Assembly (NCBI RefSeq): GCF_005869875.1
Contig: NZ_VAWG01000003.1
Location: forward strand, 124,001 to 188,000
DNA length: 64,000 bases
Source: Paenibacillus pinistramenti
GTDB taxonomy: Bacteria; Bacillota; Bacilli; Paenibacillales; Paenibacillaceae
Reading direction: 5' to 3'
In this document: positions 17,726-26,238 of the stretch, in pieces
Position numbering within the stretch: the stretch's first letter is position 1
Layout of the letters: every line of letters begins with the position of its first letter
Notes under the pieces: model-generated
What the model saw: the letters and a program-made list of their open reading frames with translations, nothing else
Told to the model about the DNA's origin: nothing
The model's database searches: none
Position numbers and translations under genes: made by a program

Positions 17726-20700
17726 TTATTGTTCAAGGGTAATCCGTACCGTCTTGATTTCATACGGCTTGAAGTCAAGCTCGATCGTATTTCCAGCCCC
17801 GGATACGCCGAGCGGCATAGGCTGCTCCTCCATGAGATTTGTTTCCTCGGCTGCCAAAATGCTGCCCAGTCCGGCACCCAGCTCCAGCGGCGCCTTCAGC
17901 CGCATGCCGGCATATTCGTACATCCGGACGATAACAGATTGGCTGTCCTCTGCCTTTTTGACCGTATCGATCATAATGTTTGGCGCACTGATGCGCAGCA
18001 TGCCAAGCTCAGCCGGCAGACCGCCCTGCTCCTGTACGCCTTCCTCAGCAGGCACCGTCATTAAAGGCGCATTCAGCTCGCAGGCCGCCGCGTGCGTGCC
18101 GCCTTCAAACCAGCCTCCGTTATGAGGCAGCAGCGAATACGTAAAGGCATGATGGCCCTGGTCGGCGCTGCCGTCCGGCCAAACCGCCGATTTAATCAGG
18201 CTCAGGCGGATGACGTGCCCCCTGATGTCATGGCCGTATTTGCAGTCATTCAGCAGGCTCACCCCGTAGCCGCCTTCGGACAGGTCTGCCCAGCGCTGGG
18301 CTGCCGATTCAAAGCGGGCATAATCCCAGCTGGTGTTCCAGTGGGTTGGCCGCTCCACATTGCCGAACTGGACTTCATAAGTCGCTTTGGTGGAGCGAAT
18401 TTCAACCGGAAAAGCAACCTTCAGCAGCTGCTGGTGCTCCTGCCAGTCTGCTTCCGTTACAAAGTCAATCCGCGGGTGATCGCGGTAGACGATTATTTTT
18501 TGTGAGATGACGGAATTCAGGTAATGATATTTAAAGGAAACAACGCCGCGGAGCGGGCCCTCCTCCAGCACTTTAATCTCCTGAACGTCGTTCACAACCC
18601 TCATTTTCTCTTGGTAAAAAATATCGATATCCCAAGCATCAAAATTCATTGGTTTATCTTCAAATACCTGCAGCACATTCGCCGGCTGTCCCGGCTTAAG
18701 CACCTCGCGGTTCACCCTCTTGTCGATGAGGGAAACGATCTGCCCCTCCGGATTCAGCCGGATGCTGTAGAACGGGGTTTCGAGCTCGCTTTCGCTTATG
18801 TGCCAGTCTGCGGATCCGGTGTCCGGATTGCATTCAGAAGCGCTTTTTCCAGCAGCATCAGTATTGGCACCGGCAGGCTCTGTCCGCTGTCCGTAAATCG
18901 TCGTGTATCCGTAGGCCGGCACATCCTTCACCGAAACCAGAACCGTATCGGGAATGCCCGCCTGAACCTGGCTCTCCAGCCGCTCGCCTTCCGCCGTATA
19001 CCAGCTCCACTCTCCGCAGGCTTCCGCCCCGGCGCCTTCAGGTGCAAGCCCGGCAAGGAAAGACCGCTGCCAGCCCAGCCCGTTAAACACCCGGAACGCC
19101 CGCCGCTTCCCGCCAGGATGATCCTCGTCCGTTAACTCAACAGCCGCCGGTCCGCGCTCTGGTCCGCCCGTTGGATCTCCAGCAGCCATTTCTTCCTCCG
19201 CGATCGGTCCTTCCATTCTCCCTCCGGCAGCCTTCTCAAGCTTCTCAAGCCCCTGCACACCATCCAGGATCAGCTGCACCGCTTCCAGCTCGGCCGCCTC
19301 ATATTCCTTTCGGCTGTCTTCATATACCTCGCGGATCGAAGAGCCCGGAATAATGTCGTGGAACTGGTTGCGCAGCACCGTCTCCCACACTTCGCCCAGC
19401 GAAGAGGCCGGATAGCTGTGTGCCGGGTTCAGGATCAAGGCCAGCGTGTTCACGAACTCCGCCTGATGCAGCAGCTGCTCCATGCGCCGGTTCATCCGCT
19501 TGTTATAAGCCTGCGAAGTGTACGTGCCCCGGTGGTATTCCAGATAGAGCTCCCCGTCCCATAAATGCAGACGTTCCTTGTCCCGTACATTTTCCTCCAG
19601 CGTTTTGAAAAAGCTCTCCGCCCCGCCCGGTTTCACCTGAGGCGCTGCCGGCATATCCTCATACCTGCGCACCGCTTCGATCATATCCCGGGTCGGTCCT
19701 CCGCCTCCGTCGCCCCAGCCGTACGCCAGCAGCAGCTTGTCATTAATGTCCTTCTGCCGGTAATTGTCCCACAGCCCCTGCACCGAAGAGCCGGTGACAT
19801 TGCCGTTATAGGTGTAATACCAGCTGCCGTCGCTGTCAGGCGTCGTGATGAAATGGGTCAGAATCTCCGTGCCGTCCATCCCGCGCCAGGTAAAGGTATC
19901 ATACGGGAACCGGTTGTACTGGCTCCAGCTGATCTTGGTCGTCATGAAATAGTCGATCCCGCTCTTCTTCAGAATCTGCGGCAGCGCCCAGCTGTAGCCG
20001 AACACGTCCGGCAGCCAGAGCACCTTGTTATCTACACCGAACTCTTCACGGAAAAACCGCTTCCCGGCAAGAAGCTGCCGCACCAGCGATTCCCCGGACG
20101 GGATGTTGCAGTCCGCTTCCAGCCACATGCCGCCGTCTGCTTCCCATCTGCCCTCCTGGACCTTCTGCTTGATTCTGGCGTACAGCTCGGGGAAATCCTT
20201 TTTTAAATAGGAATAAAGCTGAGGCTGGGACTGAATAAACACATATTCGGGAAAACGGTCCATCAGCTGCAGCACCGTTGAGAACGAACGGCCGGATTTC
20301 TCCCTCGTATGCTTCAGCCGCCACAGCCAGGCTACGTCGATATGGCAGTGCCCCACCGCCGTAATCTGCGGCCGCGGACCGCGGGGAATGGCCTTCAGTC
20401 CGGCATGCAGCAGCTCCCGGGCTTCTGCTGCGGACCGGTAGAAGCTCTCTGCTCCCCGGACGCTCCAGTCAATCACCGCAAAAGCCTGCTCCAGCGCAGC
20501 AACCATCGCCTGCTTCTCCAGCACCCGGTCATCCAGCACCTTGACCGTCTGCAGCATATGAAGCGCCGTATAATACAAATCATCCACGGCCTCGTCCAGC
20601 ACGGCGAATTCCAGCCGGTCTACGCGGTGATCAAACGGCACATGGTCGCCATTCGGCGCCGTCAGCCCGCTCCAGGCCCGGATTGCAAGCTGCGCGCTCC

Positions 20701-21085
20701 CTTGCTGCACCGAAGCAGCGGGAACAAACAGCTCCCCGTGATTCCGGTCCAGCGCCTGCAGCGCTTCGCCGTTCCAGTACACCTGCGCCTCATACCCGCT
20801 GCAGTTGCCGCCGCCGGTCTCGCCCAGCTTGATTAGTCCAATAACGTCCTGCCCGTTCCAGGCTGCCGGAAAATCCAGCTCCGCCGCAAACCAGGCATAA
20901 ACGTCTCTGCCGCCCCAGCGGTCACCGACCCGGACAGCCGGACTGTCGGCCGCCTTCTTCAGCGCTTCCTCATAGGAGACGTCCTCCGTTATGATCCGAA
21001 GAGTGTCCAGCGGCTGGTGATCCCGGTAACGGAGACCGGCCAGCTCGTTAATGCGGCGTTCCAGCTTTTCCACTGTAAAATGCAT
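17726..21085 (-). CDS. glycoside hydrolase family 38 alpha-mannosidase
   Basis: Zinc-dependent exo-alpha-mannosidase, 1119 residues, no signal peptide, hence cytoplasmic. The N-terminal region is a galactose-binding-like beta domain. The catalytic domain begins near residue 240 with the zinc-binding GHCHIDVAWLW, and the nucleophile Asp lies in WLPDVFGYS (near 355). GWGDGGGGPTRDMIE and the GH38 C-terminal beta domains follow. An upstream in-frame TTG (21106) exists, but ATG 21085 follows AGGTGGG. An insertion near residue 650 (EKAAGGRMEGPIAEEEMAAG) is Ala/Glu/Gly-rich and probably a loop. No sugar transporter or regulator is adjacent; its promoter carries a palindromic operator-like site. Confidence 0.93.
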   Translation of the reverse strand: MHFTVEKLERRINELAGLRYRDHQPLDTLRIITEDVSYEEALKKAADSPAVRVGDRWGGRDVYAWFAAELDFPAAWNGQDVIGLIKLGETGGGNCSGYEAQVYWNGEALQALDRNHGELFVPAASVQQGSAQLAIRAWSGLTAPNGDHVPFDHRVDRLEFAVLDEAVDDLYYTALHMLQTVKVLDDRVLEKQAMVAALEQAFAVIDWSVRGAESFYRSAAEARELLHAGLKAIPRGPRPQITAVGHCHIDVAWLWRLKHTREKSGRSFSTVLQLMDRFPEYVFIQSQPQLYSYLKKDFPELYARIKQKVQEGRWEADGGMWLEADCNIPSGESLVRQLLAGKRFFREEFGVDNKVLWLPDVFGYSWALPQILKKSGIDYFMTTKISWSQYNRFPYDTFTWRGMDGTEILTHFITTPDSDGSWYYTYNGNVTGSSVQGLWDNYRQKDINDKLLLAYGWGDGGGGPTRDMIEAVRRYEDMPAAPQVKPGGAESFFKTLEENVRDKERLHLWDGELYLEYHRGTYTSQAYNKRMNRRMEQLLHQAEFVNTLALILNPAHSYPASSLGEVWETVLRNQFHDIIPGSSIREVYEDSRKEYEAAELEAVQLILDGVQGLEKLEKAAGGRMEGPIAEEEMAAGDPTGGPERGPAAVELTDEDHPGGKRRAFRVFNGLGWQRSFLAGLAPEGAGAEACGEWSWYTAEGERLESQVQAGIPDTVLVSVKDVPAYGYTTIYGQRTEPAGANTDAAGKSASECNPDTGSADWHISESELETPFYSIRLNPEGQIVSLIDKRVNREVLKPGQPANVLQVFEDKPMNFDAWDIDIFYQEKMRVVNDVQEIKVLEEGPLRGVVSFKYHYLNSVISQKIIVYRDHPRIDFVTEADWQEHQQLLKVAFPVEIRSTKATYEVQFGNVERPTHWNTSWDYARFESAAQRWADLSEGGYGVSLLNDCKYGHDIRGHVIRLSLIKSAVWPDGSADQGHHAFTYSLLPHNGGWFEGGTHAAACELNAPLMTVPAEEGVQEQGGLPAELGMLRISAPNIMIDTVKKAEDSQSVIVRMYEYAGMRLKAPLELGAGLGSILAAEETNLMEEQPMPLGVSGAGNTIELDFKPYEIKTVRITLEQ

Positions 21086-21155
21086 GTTTATCCCACCTAA
21101 GCTCAAAAATGATGTTTGACCGTATTATGTACATCCTGCTGTCAGCTGCAATCTG

Positions 21156-21172
21156 ATTATAACACGTGTTAT
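21156..21172 (-). promoter_or_regulatory. -10 element overlapped by a 14-bp palindromic operator
   Basis: ATAACACGTGTTAT at 21159-21172 is a perfect palindrome. TATAAT (minus strand, 21161-21156) overlaps its downstream edge, about 71 nt before the mannosidase ATG. A repressor bound here would cover the -10. The -35 is weak. Confidence 0.55.
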
Positions 21173-21371
21173 TGTGGCGGGATAATAAAAAGAAGGGAGC
21201 CCCAACATTTCTCGGATCATCCAGTTTTTTCGTTGTTATTAGCGGGCACATTAGATAAATTGACCGCCGCTGAAAGCCGGTTTTAATCGATCTGAGAATC
21301 AACATTCTGATTAAACACAGCTTTCAATTAAGCTGTATCGTTCAATCGCACCGCGGCAAGCCTCTTTACGC
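21173..21371. other. remainder of the gap between mannosidase and cobA
   Basis: No gene or RNA recognised. Short hydrophobic-poor frames on the minus strand run into the mannosidase leader and lack ribosome sites. Confidence 0.4.
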
Positions 21372-21401
21372 AAAAAAACAGGCCATGTCGCCATGCCCTG
21401 T
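21372..21401 (-). terminator. intrinsic terminator of the nir-cobA operon
   Basis: ACAGG/CCTGT outer pairing (21378-21382 and 21397-21401) with CATG/CATG inside; the A-run at 21372-21378 gives the U tract on the minus strand. Confidence 0.8.
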
Positions 21402-21416
21402 CTACTTCTAAAATCC

Positions 21417-22226
21417 TCAGCTCGTCTGATGATACCGCTCATCCTGCAGCTGGAGCAGCTGCGCCCGAACGTTGACCACTTCGCCGATCACGATCAGCGC
21501 GGGATTCTCAGCCTGCATGGCGGCAGCCAGCTTATCGATATTGTCCAGCCGCCCTGTAAGGATTCGCTGGCGGCTGGTCGTCCCCCGCTCGATAATGGCT
21601 GCCGGCGTGTCTCCAGGTTTGCCGTGATGAAGCAGGCTTTGGCAGATACCTGCAAGCTCCCCGACTCCCATGTAGATGACAAGGGTATCGACTGCTCCGG
21701 ATAGCAGGTCCCAACGTACCTCCTGTTTGCCGCCGGTGCAGCGGCTTCCGGTAACAAAAGCGCAGGAGGCAGATATGCCGCGGTGCGTCAGCGGAATATC
21801 CGATGATGAGGCCGCTCCCAGAGCCGAGGTGATTCCCGGCACTATTTCATAATAGATACCGGCCCGCGCAGCAGCCAAGGCCTCCTCCCCTCCCCTGCCA
21901 AACACCAAGGGGTCCCCGCCCTTCAGCCTGACGACGTGCTTTCCCGAAAGCGCGTATTCCAGGATCAGCTCCTGGATCTGGTCCTGTGACATGGCGTGGC
22001 GGCCCGGCGCCTTGCCGCAGTACACTTTTAACGCGCCCGGCTTGGCAGCCTCCAGCAGCTCCCGGTTCACCAGCCTGTCATACAGGATGACATCCCCCTC
22101 CTGAATCCGCCGCAGCGCCTTAACCGTGATGAGCTCAGGATCGCCCGGTCCTGCACCGACGATGGACACCCGTCCTGCTCCTGATCCTGCTCCAGAGCCT
22201 ATTCCGCATCCTTTTCGATTTCTCAT
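21417..22226 (-). CDS. cobA: uroporphyrinogen-III C-methyltransferase (siroheme branch)
   Basis: SAM-dependent enzyme converting uroporphyrinogen III to precorrin-2, the first step toward siroheme, the cofactor of NirB in the same operon. 269 residues. Signatures: VGAGPGDPELIT, VILYDRLV, KGGDPLVFGRGGEE, EIVPGITSALGA. The N-terminus carries a low-complexity GSGAGSGAG stretch not usual in the family. Its ATG overlaps the nirC stop (ATGA), implying translational coupling. It corresponds to nasF in Bacillus nitrite clusters. No CysG-type oxidase/ferrochelatase part is fused, so siroheme must be completed by an enzyme encoded elsewhere. Confidence 0.95.
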   Translation of the reverse strand: MRNRKGCGIGSGAGSGAGRVSIVGAGPGDPELITVKALRRIQEGDVILYDRLVNRELLEAAKPGALKVYCGKAPGRHAMSQDQIQELILEYALSGKHVVRLKGGDPLVFGRGGEEALAAARAGIYYEIVPGITSALGAASSSDIPLTHRGISASCAFVTGSRCTGGKQEVRWDLLSGAVDTLVIYMGVGELAGICQSLLHHGKPGDTPAAIIERGTTSRQRILTGRLDNIDKLAAAMQAENPALIVIGEVVNVRAQLLQLQDERYHQTS

Positions 22227-23092
22227 GCCTGTTCCTCCGTCCCCGCCAGCTTTAATCCGGTCAGCTCGGTCTTCACCAGGGTCCCTTCTGCTTCCTTAAA
22301 CTTATTTCTGCCCCGGCCCAGCGCCACATACAGCAGAATTCCCGTAAATAAAGCTCCGCCGATAAAATTGCCCGCCAGCACCGGAAGCTGGTTCCACAGC
22401 CACCAGTCGCCCATGCTGACATGCGCGCCAAGCATCATCCCCGCAGGAATGACAAACATATTGACAACCGCATGCTCAAATCCCTGGGCAAAAAAGGTGA
22501 TGATCGGCAGAGACATCGCCGCTATTTTTCCCAAAGTCGATTTGGAGGTCATCGCCATAACAACGCCCAGCGTTACCATCCAGTTGCAGAGGATAGCCTT
22601 CACGAACACCAGCTCCAAACCGGAACCACCCAGGCTTTTGTAGGCCGTCGTTTTGGATTCGCTGGCGCTGATGATGCTTTGGATAACCGGACTGCTCATG
22701 TCATGACCCATCTTGGTAAGCACCAAGGCATCCAGTCCCGCATAGGCGAGGCAGCCGATAAGGTGCCCGATAATAACCCATAAATAGTTACGGAGCATCC
22801 GGGACAGCGACGTTCTCTTCTCCAGCACCGCTAATGGAATCAGCGCAAAACTTCCGGTTACCAGCTCAAGTCCCAGCAGCACGATCATAATGAACCCGAC
22901 CGGAAAAAGAACGGCACCCGCCACCGGAATCTGCGTTTGTGCAGAAGCCGTGAAGGCCAGCGTTGTCGCGCAGGCTAAGATCGCACCGCCCAAAGCGCCG
23001 CGGACCAGCAGCTCTCCGGCCGTAAGCTCCGCCTTCGCCTGGCCGCCTTCAATCATATTCTGAAGCACCTCTTTGGGATTCACGTAGTCCAT
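22223..23092 (-). CDS. nirC: formate/nitrite transporter family protein, nitrite channel
   Basis: 289-residue membrane protein of the FNT (FocA/NirC) family with about six helices. Family features: N-terminal MIEGGQAKAEL, GALGGAILACATTLAF, the LVTGSF region after helix 2, GLEAV-like membrane turns, and NWMVTLGVVMA before GFEHAVVNMFVIPAG. It would pass nitrite (and possibly formate) into the cytoplasm; nitrite is inferred from nirBD upstream. GGAGGGG precedes the ATG; 31 nt separate it from nirD, and it overlaps cobA by 4 nt. Confidence 0.92.
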   Translation of the reverse strand: MDYVNPKEVLQNMIEGGQAKAELTAGELLVRGALGGAILACATTLAFTASAQTQIPVAGAVLFPVGFIMIVLLGLELVTGSFALIPLAVLEKRTSLSRMLRNYLWVIIGHLIGCLAYAGLDALVLTKMGHDMSSPVIQSIISASESKTTAYKSLGGSGLELVFVKAILCNWMVTLGVVMAMTSKSTLGKIAAMSLPIITFFAQGFEHAVVNMFVIPAGMMLGAHVSMGDWWLWNQLPVLAGNFIGGALFTGILLYVALGRGRNKFKEAEGTLVKTELTGLKLAGTEEQA

Positions 23093-23123
23093 TTATGCCC
23101 CTCCAATCAATGGTCATCTCAAT

Positions 23124-23453
23124 CTAGCCCTCTTCTACGGTCAGAAAAACAAGCCCCGACTCCCGGTCGATCTCAACCGGAAAAGTCGTTACACATCCGG
23201 TATCTGGCTCCTGAACGGCGCCGCTGCGCAGGTCAATCCGCCAGTCATGAAGCGGACAATGAACGGTCCGGCCGCACACCATCCCCTCGGACAGCATGCC
23301 GCCTTTGTGCGGGCACTTGTTCTCGACGGCCAGAATCTCCCCGTCCGACAGACGGAACAGCGCCACCTCCGTGTTACCTACCTTGATTTTGCGTGAGCCT
23401 TTCGGGTCAATCTCCGAAACCGATCCGACCAGCATTTTTACCGTCTCCATCAT
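23124..23453 (-). CDS. nirD: nitrite reductase (NADH) small subunit, Rieske-type
   Basis: 109-residue Rieske-like subunit of assimilatory nitrite reductase. It carries the [2Fe-2S] ligand pattern CPHKGG and CPLHDWRIDL (Cys-His/Cys-His). It pairs with NirB in the cytoplasm. Two tandem ATG codons start the gene (23453 and 23450), with GGGAGGG just upstream. The 78 nt separating it from nirB is unusual: it holds a run of pentanucleotide repeats. Confidence 0.94.
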   Translation of the reverse strand: MMETVKMLVGSVSEIDPKGSRKIKVGNTEVALFRLSDGEILAVENKCPHKGGMLSEGMVCGRTVHCPLHDWRIDLRSGAVQEPDTGCVTTFPVEIDRESGLVFLTVEEG

Positions 23454-23480
23454 CCGTTTCCCTCCCTGATAAACCTGTTT

Positions 23481-23525
23481 CTTTTCTTTTCTTTTCTTTT
23501 CTTTTCTTTTCTCTTCTGTTCTGTT
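23481..23525. repeat. pentanucleotide repeat (CTTTT) between nirB and nirD
   Basis: Six perfect CTTTT units (23481-23510) continue as the imperfect units CTCTT, CTGTT, CTGTT. In the transcript it is an AAAAG-type purine run about 30 nt upstream of the nirD ribosome site. Confidence 0.9.
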
Positions 23526-23531
23526 TATCTA

Positions 23532-25955
23532 TCAGACTGCTGAGTCGCTGGCCAGCGGCTCGAAATTTTTCCGCAGCTCCGGTTCACTGATGATCTGCTT
23601 CCACGGGTCCGTGGTTAGATCGAGCACATTCCGGATTCGGTCTCTTAGAGCGAGCCGTTCCTCCCTGCTCTCCAGCGCGTTCTTGATGCTCTCAAGCCCT
23701 ACCCGCTCCACCCAGGTGGAGGTGCGTTCGTTCCAATTGGCATTTTCCCGGTAGTATTGCAGGAACGCTGAAGACCACTCGATGACTTCATCCTCCGTTT
23801 TAACGACGCACAGCAGATCGGTTGCCCGGACATGAACGCCCCCGTTGCCTCCGACGTGCAGCTCCCAGCCCCCGTCAATCGCCACAACGCCAAAGTCCTT
23901 GATCGTGGCTTCCGCGCAGTTGCGCGGACACCCGGAGACCGCCAGCTTGACCTTCGCCGGGGTATTCAGCCGCTCGAACTCCTTCTCCAGCCGGATGCCC
24001 ATGCCGATCGAATCCTGGGTGCCGAAGCGGCAGAAGGTGCTGCCCACGCAGGTTTTGACCGTCCGCAGCGTCTTGCCGTAGGCGTGACCGGATGGCATAT
24101 CCAGCGCCTCCCAGATCTTCGGCAGGTCCTCCTTCTTGACGCCGAGAAGATCAAGGCGCTGTCCGCCGGTGAATTTGACCATCGGAACTTCGAACTCCTC
24201 CGCCACCTCGGCGATCTTCTTCAGTTCGGCAGGAGAAGTAACACCGCCATAGATGCGCGGAACCACCGAATAGGTGCCGTCTTTCTGGATGTTGGCATGA
24301 TAACGTTCATTCGTAATCCGGGATTCCTTCTCGTCGATATAATCCTCCGGCCACAGCATGCCGAGGTAATAGTTGAGAGCCGGCCGGCATTTGGTACATC
24401 CCTCTTCCGTGCTCCAGCCCAGGACATTCATCACTTCTTTAATCGTCTTCAGCCCCATGCGCTTGACTTCCCCGACGATTTCATCCCGCGTCAAGGTGGT
24501 GCAGCCGCACATCCCTTCCTTCACGTTCACCGCAGCATCCCCTGCATAAATCTGAAGAAGCCCTTCCACTAAAGGCTTGCAGCCTCCGCAGGAGCCGGAT
24601 GCCTTGGTGCAGGCTTTGATCTGGCTCACGCTTGTACAGCCCTGCTCCTGAATCGATTTGACAATCGTTCCCTTATCGACCCCGTTGCAGCCGCAGATAA
24701 TTTCGTCATCCGCACAAGCCTCCAGCCTGCTTGTTCCTCCCCCTTTGGGCAGGGTGCCGGCAGAAACGCCAAGCAGCAGCTCCTTCTCCCTTCCGGCAAC
24801 GGATTCTCCCTTCTTCATTAGAGAGAAGAGCTCCGCTCCGTCACTCGTGTCGCCGAACAGAACGGCTCCGACCAGCCGGTCATCCTTGAGGACAAGCTTC
24901 TTGTAGACGCCTTCCACCTCGTCCTGGAATTTCAGCACCCGGGCTCCCTCCTGCTCCCTGAAGGAGCCGGCTGAGAACACATCAACTCCGGATACCTTCA
25001 GCTTGGTAGAGGTTACCGATCCGGCATAGCCTTCCGTAGCAACGTCCGCGAGTTTCTTGGCCAGCACTGCTCCCTGTTCATAAAGCGGCGCAACCAGGCC
25101 GTAAGCGATCCCCCGGTGCTCCGCGCACTCTCCAAGCGCATAAATGCCCGGTTTGCTCGTCTCCATAAAGTCGTTAACGACGACACCGCGGTTGACGGAA
25201 AGTCCCGCCCGCTTGGCAAGCTCCACGTTTGGACGTATCCCGACCGCCATAACAACAAGATCGGCATCGACCCGCTCGCCATCCGTAAAGGCCAGCGTTT
25301 TGGCTCTTCCTCTGCCCAGGACAGCCTCCGATTGTTTGGAGAGAAGAAACTTCATGCCCTGGGCTTCAAGTTCCCGCTGCAGCATGCGTGAAGCCGCCTC
25401 ATCCAGCTGGCGCTCCATTAAATAAGGATGGATATGCACAACCGATACATCCATTCCCAGATGCAGCAGCCCTCTTGCCGCCTCGAGTCCGAGCAGTCCT
25501 CCTCCAATGACGGCGGCTTTCTTGTATTTGCCGGAGGTCTCGATCATCGTCTGACAGTCCTGAATATTCCGGAAAGCGATGACGCCTTCTTTCTCTGCCC
25601 CGGGCAGCGGCAGCATAAACGGATCAGAGCCGGTTGCCAGCACCAGGACGTCGTATGCGGCCTCTGTCCCCTGGTCGGAGATCACCTTGCGCGCAGCCGT
25701 ATCAATTTCCTTGACGGTATGCCCCAGGAAGAGATTAATCCGGTGCTCCTCATACCAGTCCAGGCCATTAATAATAATTTCCTTCAGATCCGCGCCTCCT
25801 GCAAGCACAGACGAGAGCATAATGCGGTTATAATTGGGGTGAGGCTCCGCCCCGAAGATGGTAATTTCATAACGCTCCGGCGCCAGCTTCAGCAGATGCT
25901 CCAGCATCCTGAGGCCGGCCATTCCGTTCCCGACAAGCACCAGCTTTTGTTTCAT
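23532..25955 (-). CDS. nirB: nitrite reductase (NADH) large subunit
   Basis: Six-electron reduction of nitrite to ammonium; siroheme and [4Fe-4S] enzyme, 807 residues. Order: FAD/NAD(P)H reductase (VLVGNGMAGLRMLEH at the start, second nucleotide fold AAVIGGGLLGLEAARG), BFD-like [2Fe-2S] domain (CGCNGVDKG, SGSCGGCKP, near 418) and a second related segment (CGCTTLTRDEI, GCTKCRP). The ferredoxin-like sulfite/nitrite reductase half follows, with siroheme-cluster cysteines CVGSTFC and SGCPRNC (near 633-675). An in-frame start at 26018 exists, but ATG 25955 follows AGGAG and begins the FAD domain. First gene of nirB-nirD-nirC-cobA; the leader holds an attenuator. Confidence 0.96.
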   Translation of the reverse strand: MKQKLVLVGNGMAGLRMLEHLLKLAPERYEITIFGAEPHPNYNRIMLSSVLAGGADLKEIIINGLDWYEEHRINLFLGHTVKEIDTAARKVISDQGTEAAYDVLVLATGSDPFMLPLPGAEKEGVIAFRNIQDCQTMIETSGKYKKAAVIGGGLLGLEAARGLLHLGMDVSVVHIHPYLMERQLDEAASRMLQRELEAQGMKFLLSKQSEAVLGRGRAKTLAFTDGERVDADLVVMAVGIRPNVELAKRAGLSVNRGVVVNDFMETSKPGIYALGECAEHRGIAYGLVAPLYEQGAVLAKKLADVATEGYAGSVTSTKLKVSGVDVFSAGSFREQEGARVLKFQDEVEGVYKKLVLKDDRLVGAVLFGDTSDGAELFSLMKKGESVAGREKELLLGVSAGTLPKGGGTSRLEACADDEIICGCNGVDKGTIVKSIQEQGCTSVSQIKACTKASGSCGGCKPLVEGLLQIYAGDAAVNVKEGMCGCTTLTRDEIVGEVKRMGLKTIKEVMNVLGWSTEEGCTKCRPALNYYLGMLWPEDYIDEKESRITNERYHANIQKDGTYSVVPRIYGGVTSPAELKKIAEVAEEFEVPMVKFTGGQRLDLLGVKKEDLPKIWEALDMPSGHAYGKTLRTVKTCVGSTFCRFGTQDSIGMGIRLEKEFERLNTPAKVKLAVSGCPRNCAEATIKDFGVVAIDGGWELHVGGNGGVHVRATDLLCVVKTEDEVIEWSSAFLQYYRENANWNERTSTWVERVGLESIKNALESREERLALRDRIRNVLDLTTDPWKQIISEPELRKNFEPLASDSAV

Positions 25956-25992
25956 CTCCTCCAACTCCTGTCTCTTGATATCTGGATAATAG

Positions 25993-26054
25993 AAAAAGCC
26001 TGCATCATCCCGAGGCAAGCATGCATAATGCTCCCTTGTGAATGAAACAGGCTT
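25993..26054 (-). terminator. attenuator-type terminator in the nirB leader
   Basis: On the minus strand AAGCCTG (26054-26048) can pair with CAGGCTT (26002-25996), followed by a U-rich tail (CAGGCTTTTTCT). A smaller AGCAT/ATGCT hairpin lies inside. It sits about 40 nt upstream of the nirB ATG, so it must be read through for nir expression. Confidence 0.7.
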
Positions 26055-26089
26055 CGTTGCCCTGAGTGAACGAATACGCCATTGTATCC
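26053..26089 (-). promoter_or_regulatory. candidate ANTAR-binding hairpins in the nirB leader
   Basis: Hairpin 1 (26089-26072): six-base-pair stem GGATAC/GTATTC with hexaloop AATGGC, having A1 and G4 as in known ANTAR targets. Hairpin 2 (26074-26053): TTCGTT/AACGAA stem with a 10-nt loop, which does not fit the hexaloop rule. Its 3' arm overlaps the 5' arm of the terminator, so the two are mutually exclusive. Confidence 0.6.
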
Positions 26090-26111
26090 GTGCAAGTCAT
26101 TTATAGCCATG

Positions 26112-26140
26112 ACTATACATGGAGGCAAACCGAACGTCAA
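26112..26140 (-). promoter_or_regulatory. sigma-A promoter of nirB
   Basis: Minus strand TTGACG (26140-26135), 17 nt, TATAGT (26117-26112). The predicted transcript has a leader of about 150 nt. Confidence 0.75.
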
Positions 26141-26151
26141 GATTTCTGACA
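26135..26151 (-). promoter_or_regulatory. GlnR/TnrA-like box over the nirB -35
   Basis: Minus strand TGTCA-N7-TGACG matches the consensus TGTNA-N7-TNACA except for the last base and covers the nirB -35. Confidence 0.5.
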
Positions 26152-26195
26152 TATAAAAATTTTTTATCCAAAATTTACTGGACTTCGCCAAGTCA

Positions 26196-26212
26196 TGTTA
26201 TATAATGTTACA
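26196..26212 (+). promoter_or_regulatory. GlnR/TnrA box at the ANTAR gene promoter
   Basis: TGTTA-N7-TTACA, a perfect match to the Bacillota nitrogen-control consensus TGTNA-N7-TNACA. It overlaps the likely -10 TATAAT (26201-26206), 27 nt before the ANTAR gene start. Confidence 0.7.
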
Positions 26213-26238
26213 TAATTAAACTAAAGGAGTACCGGACC

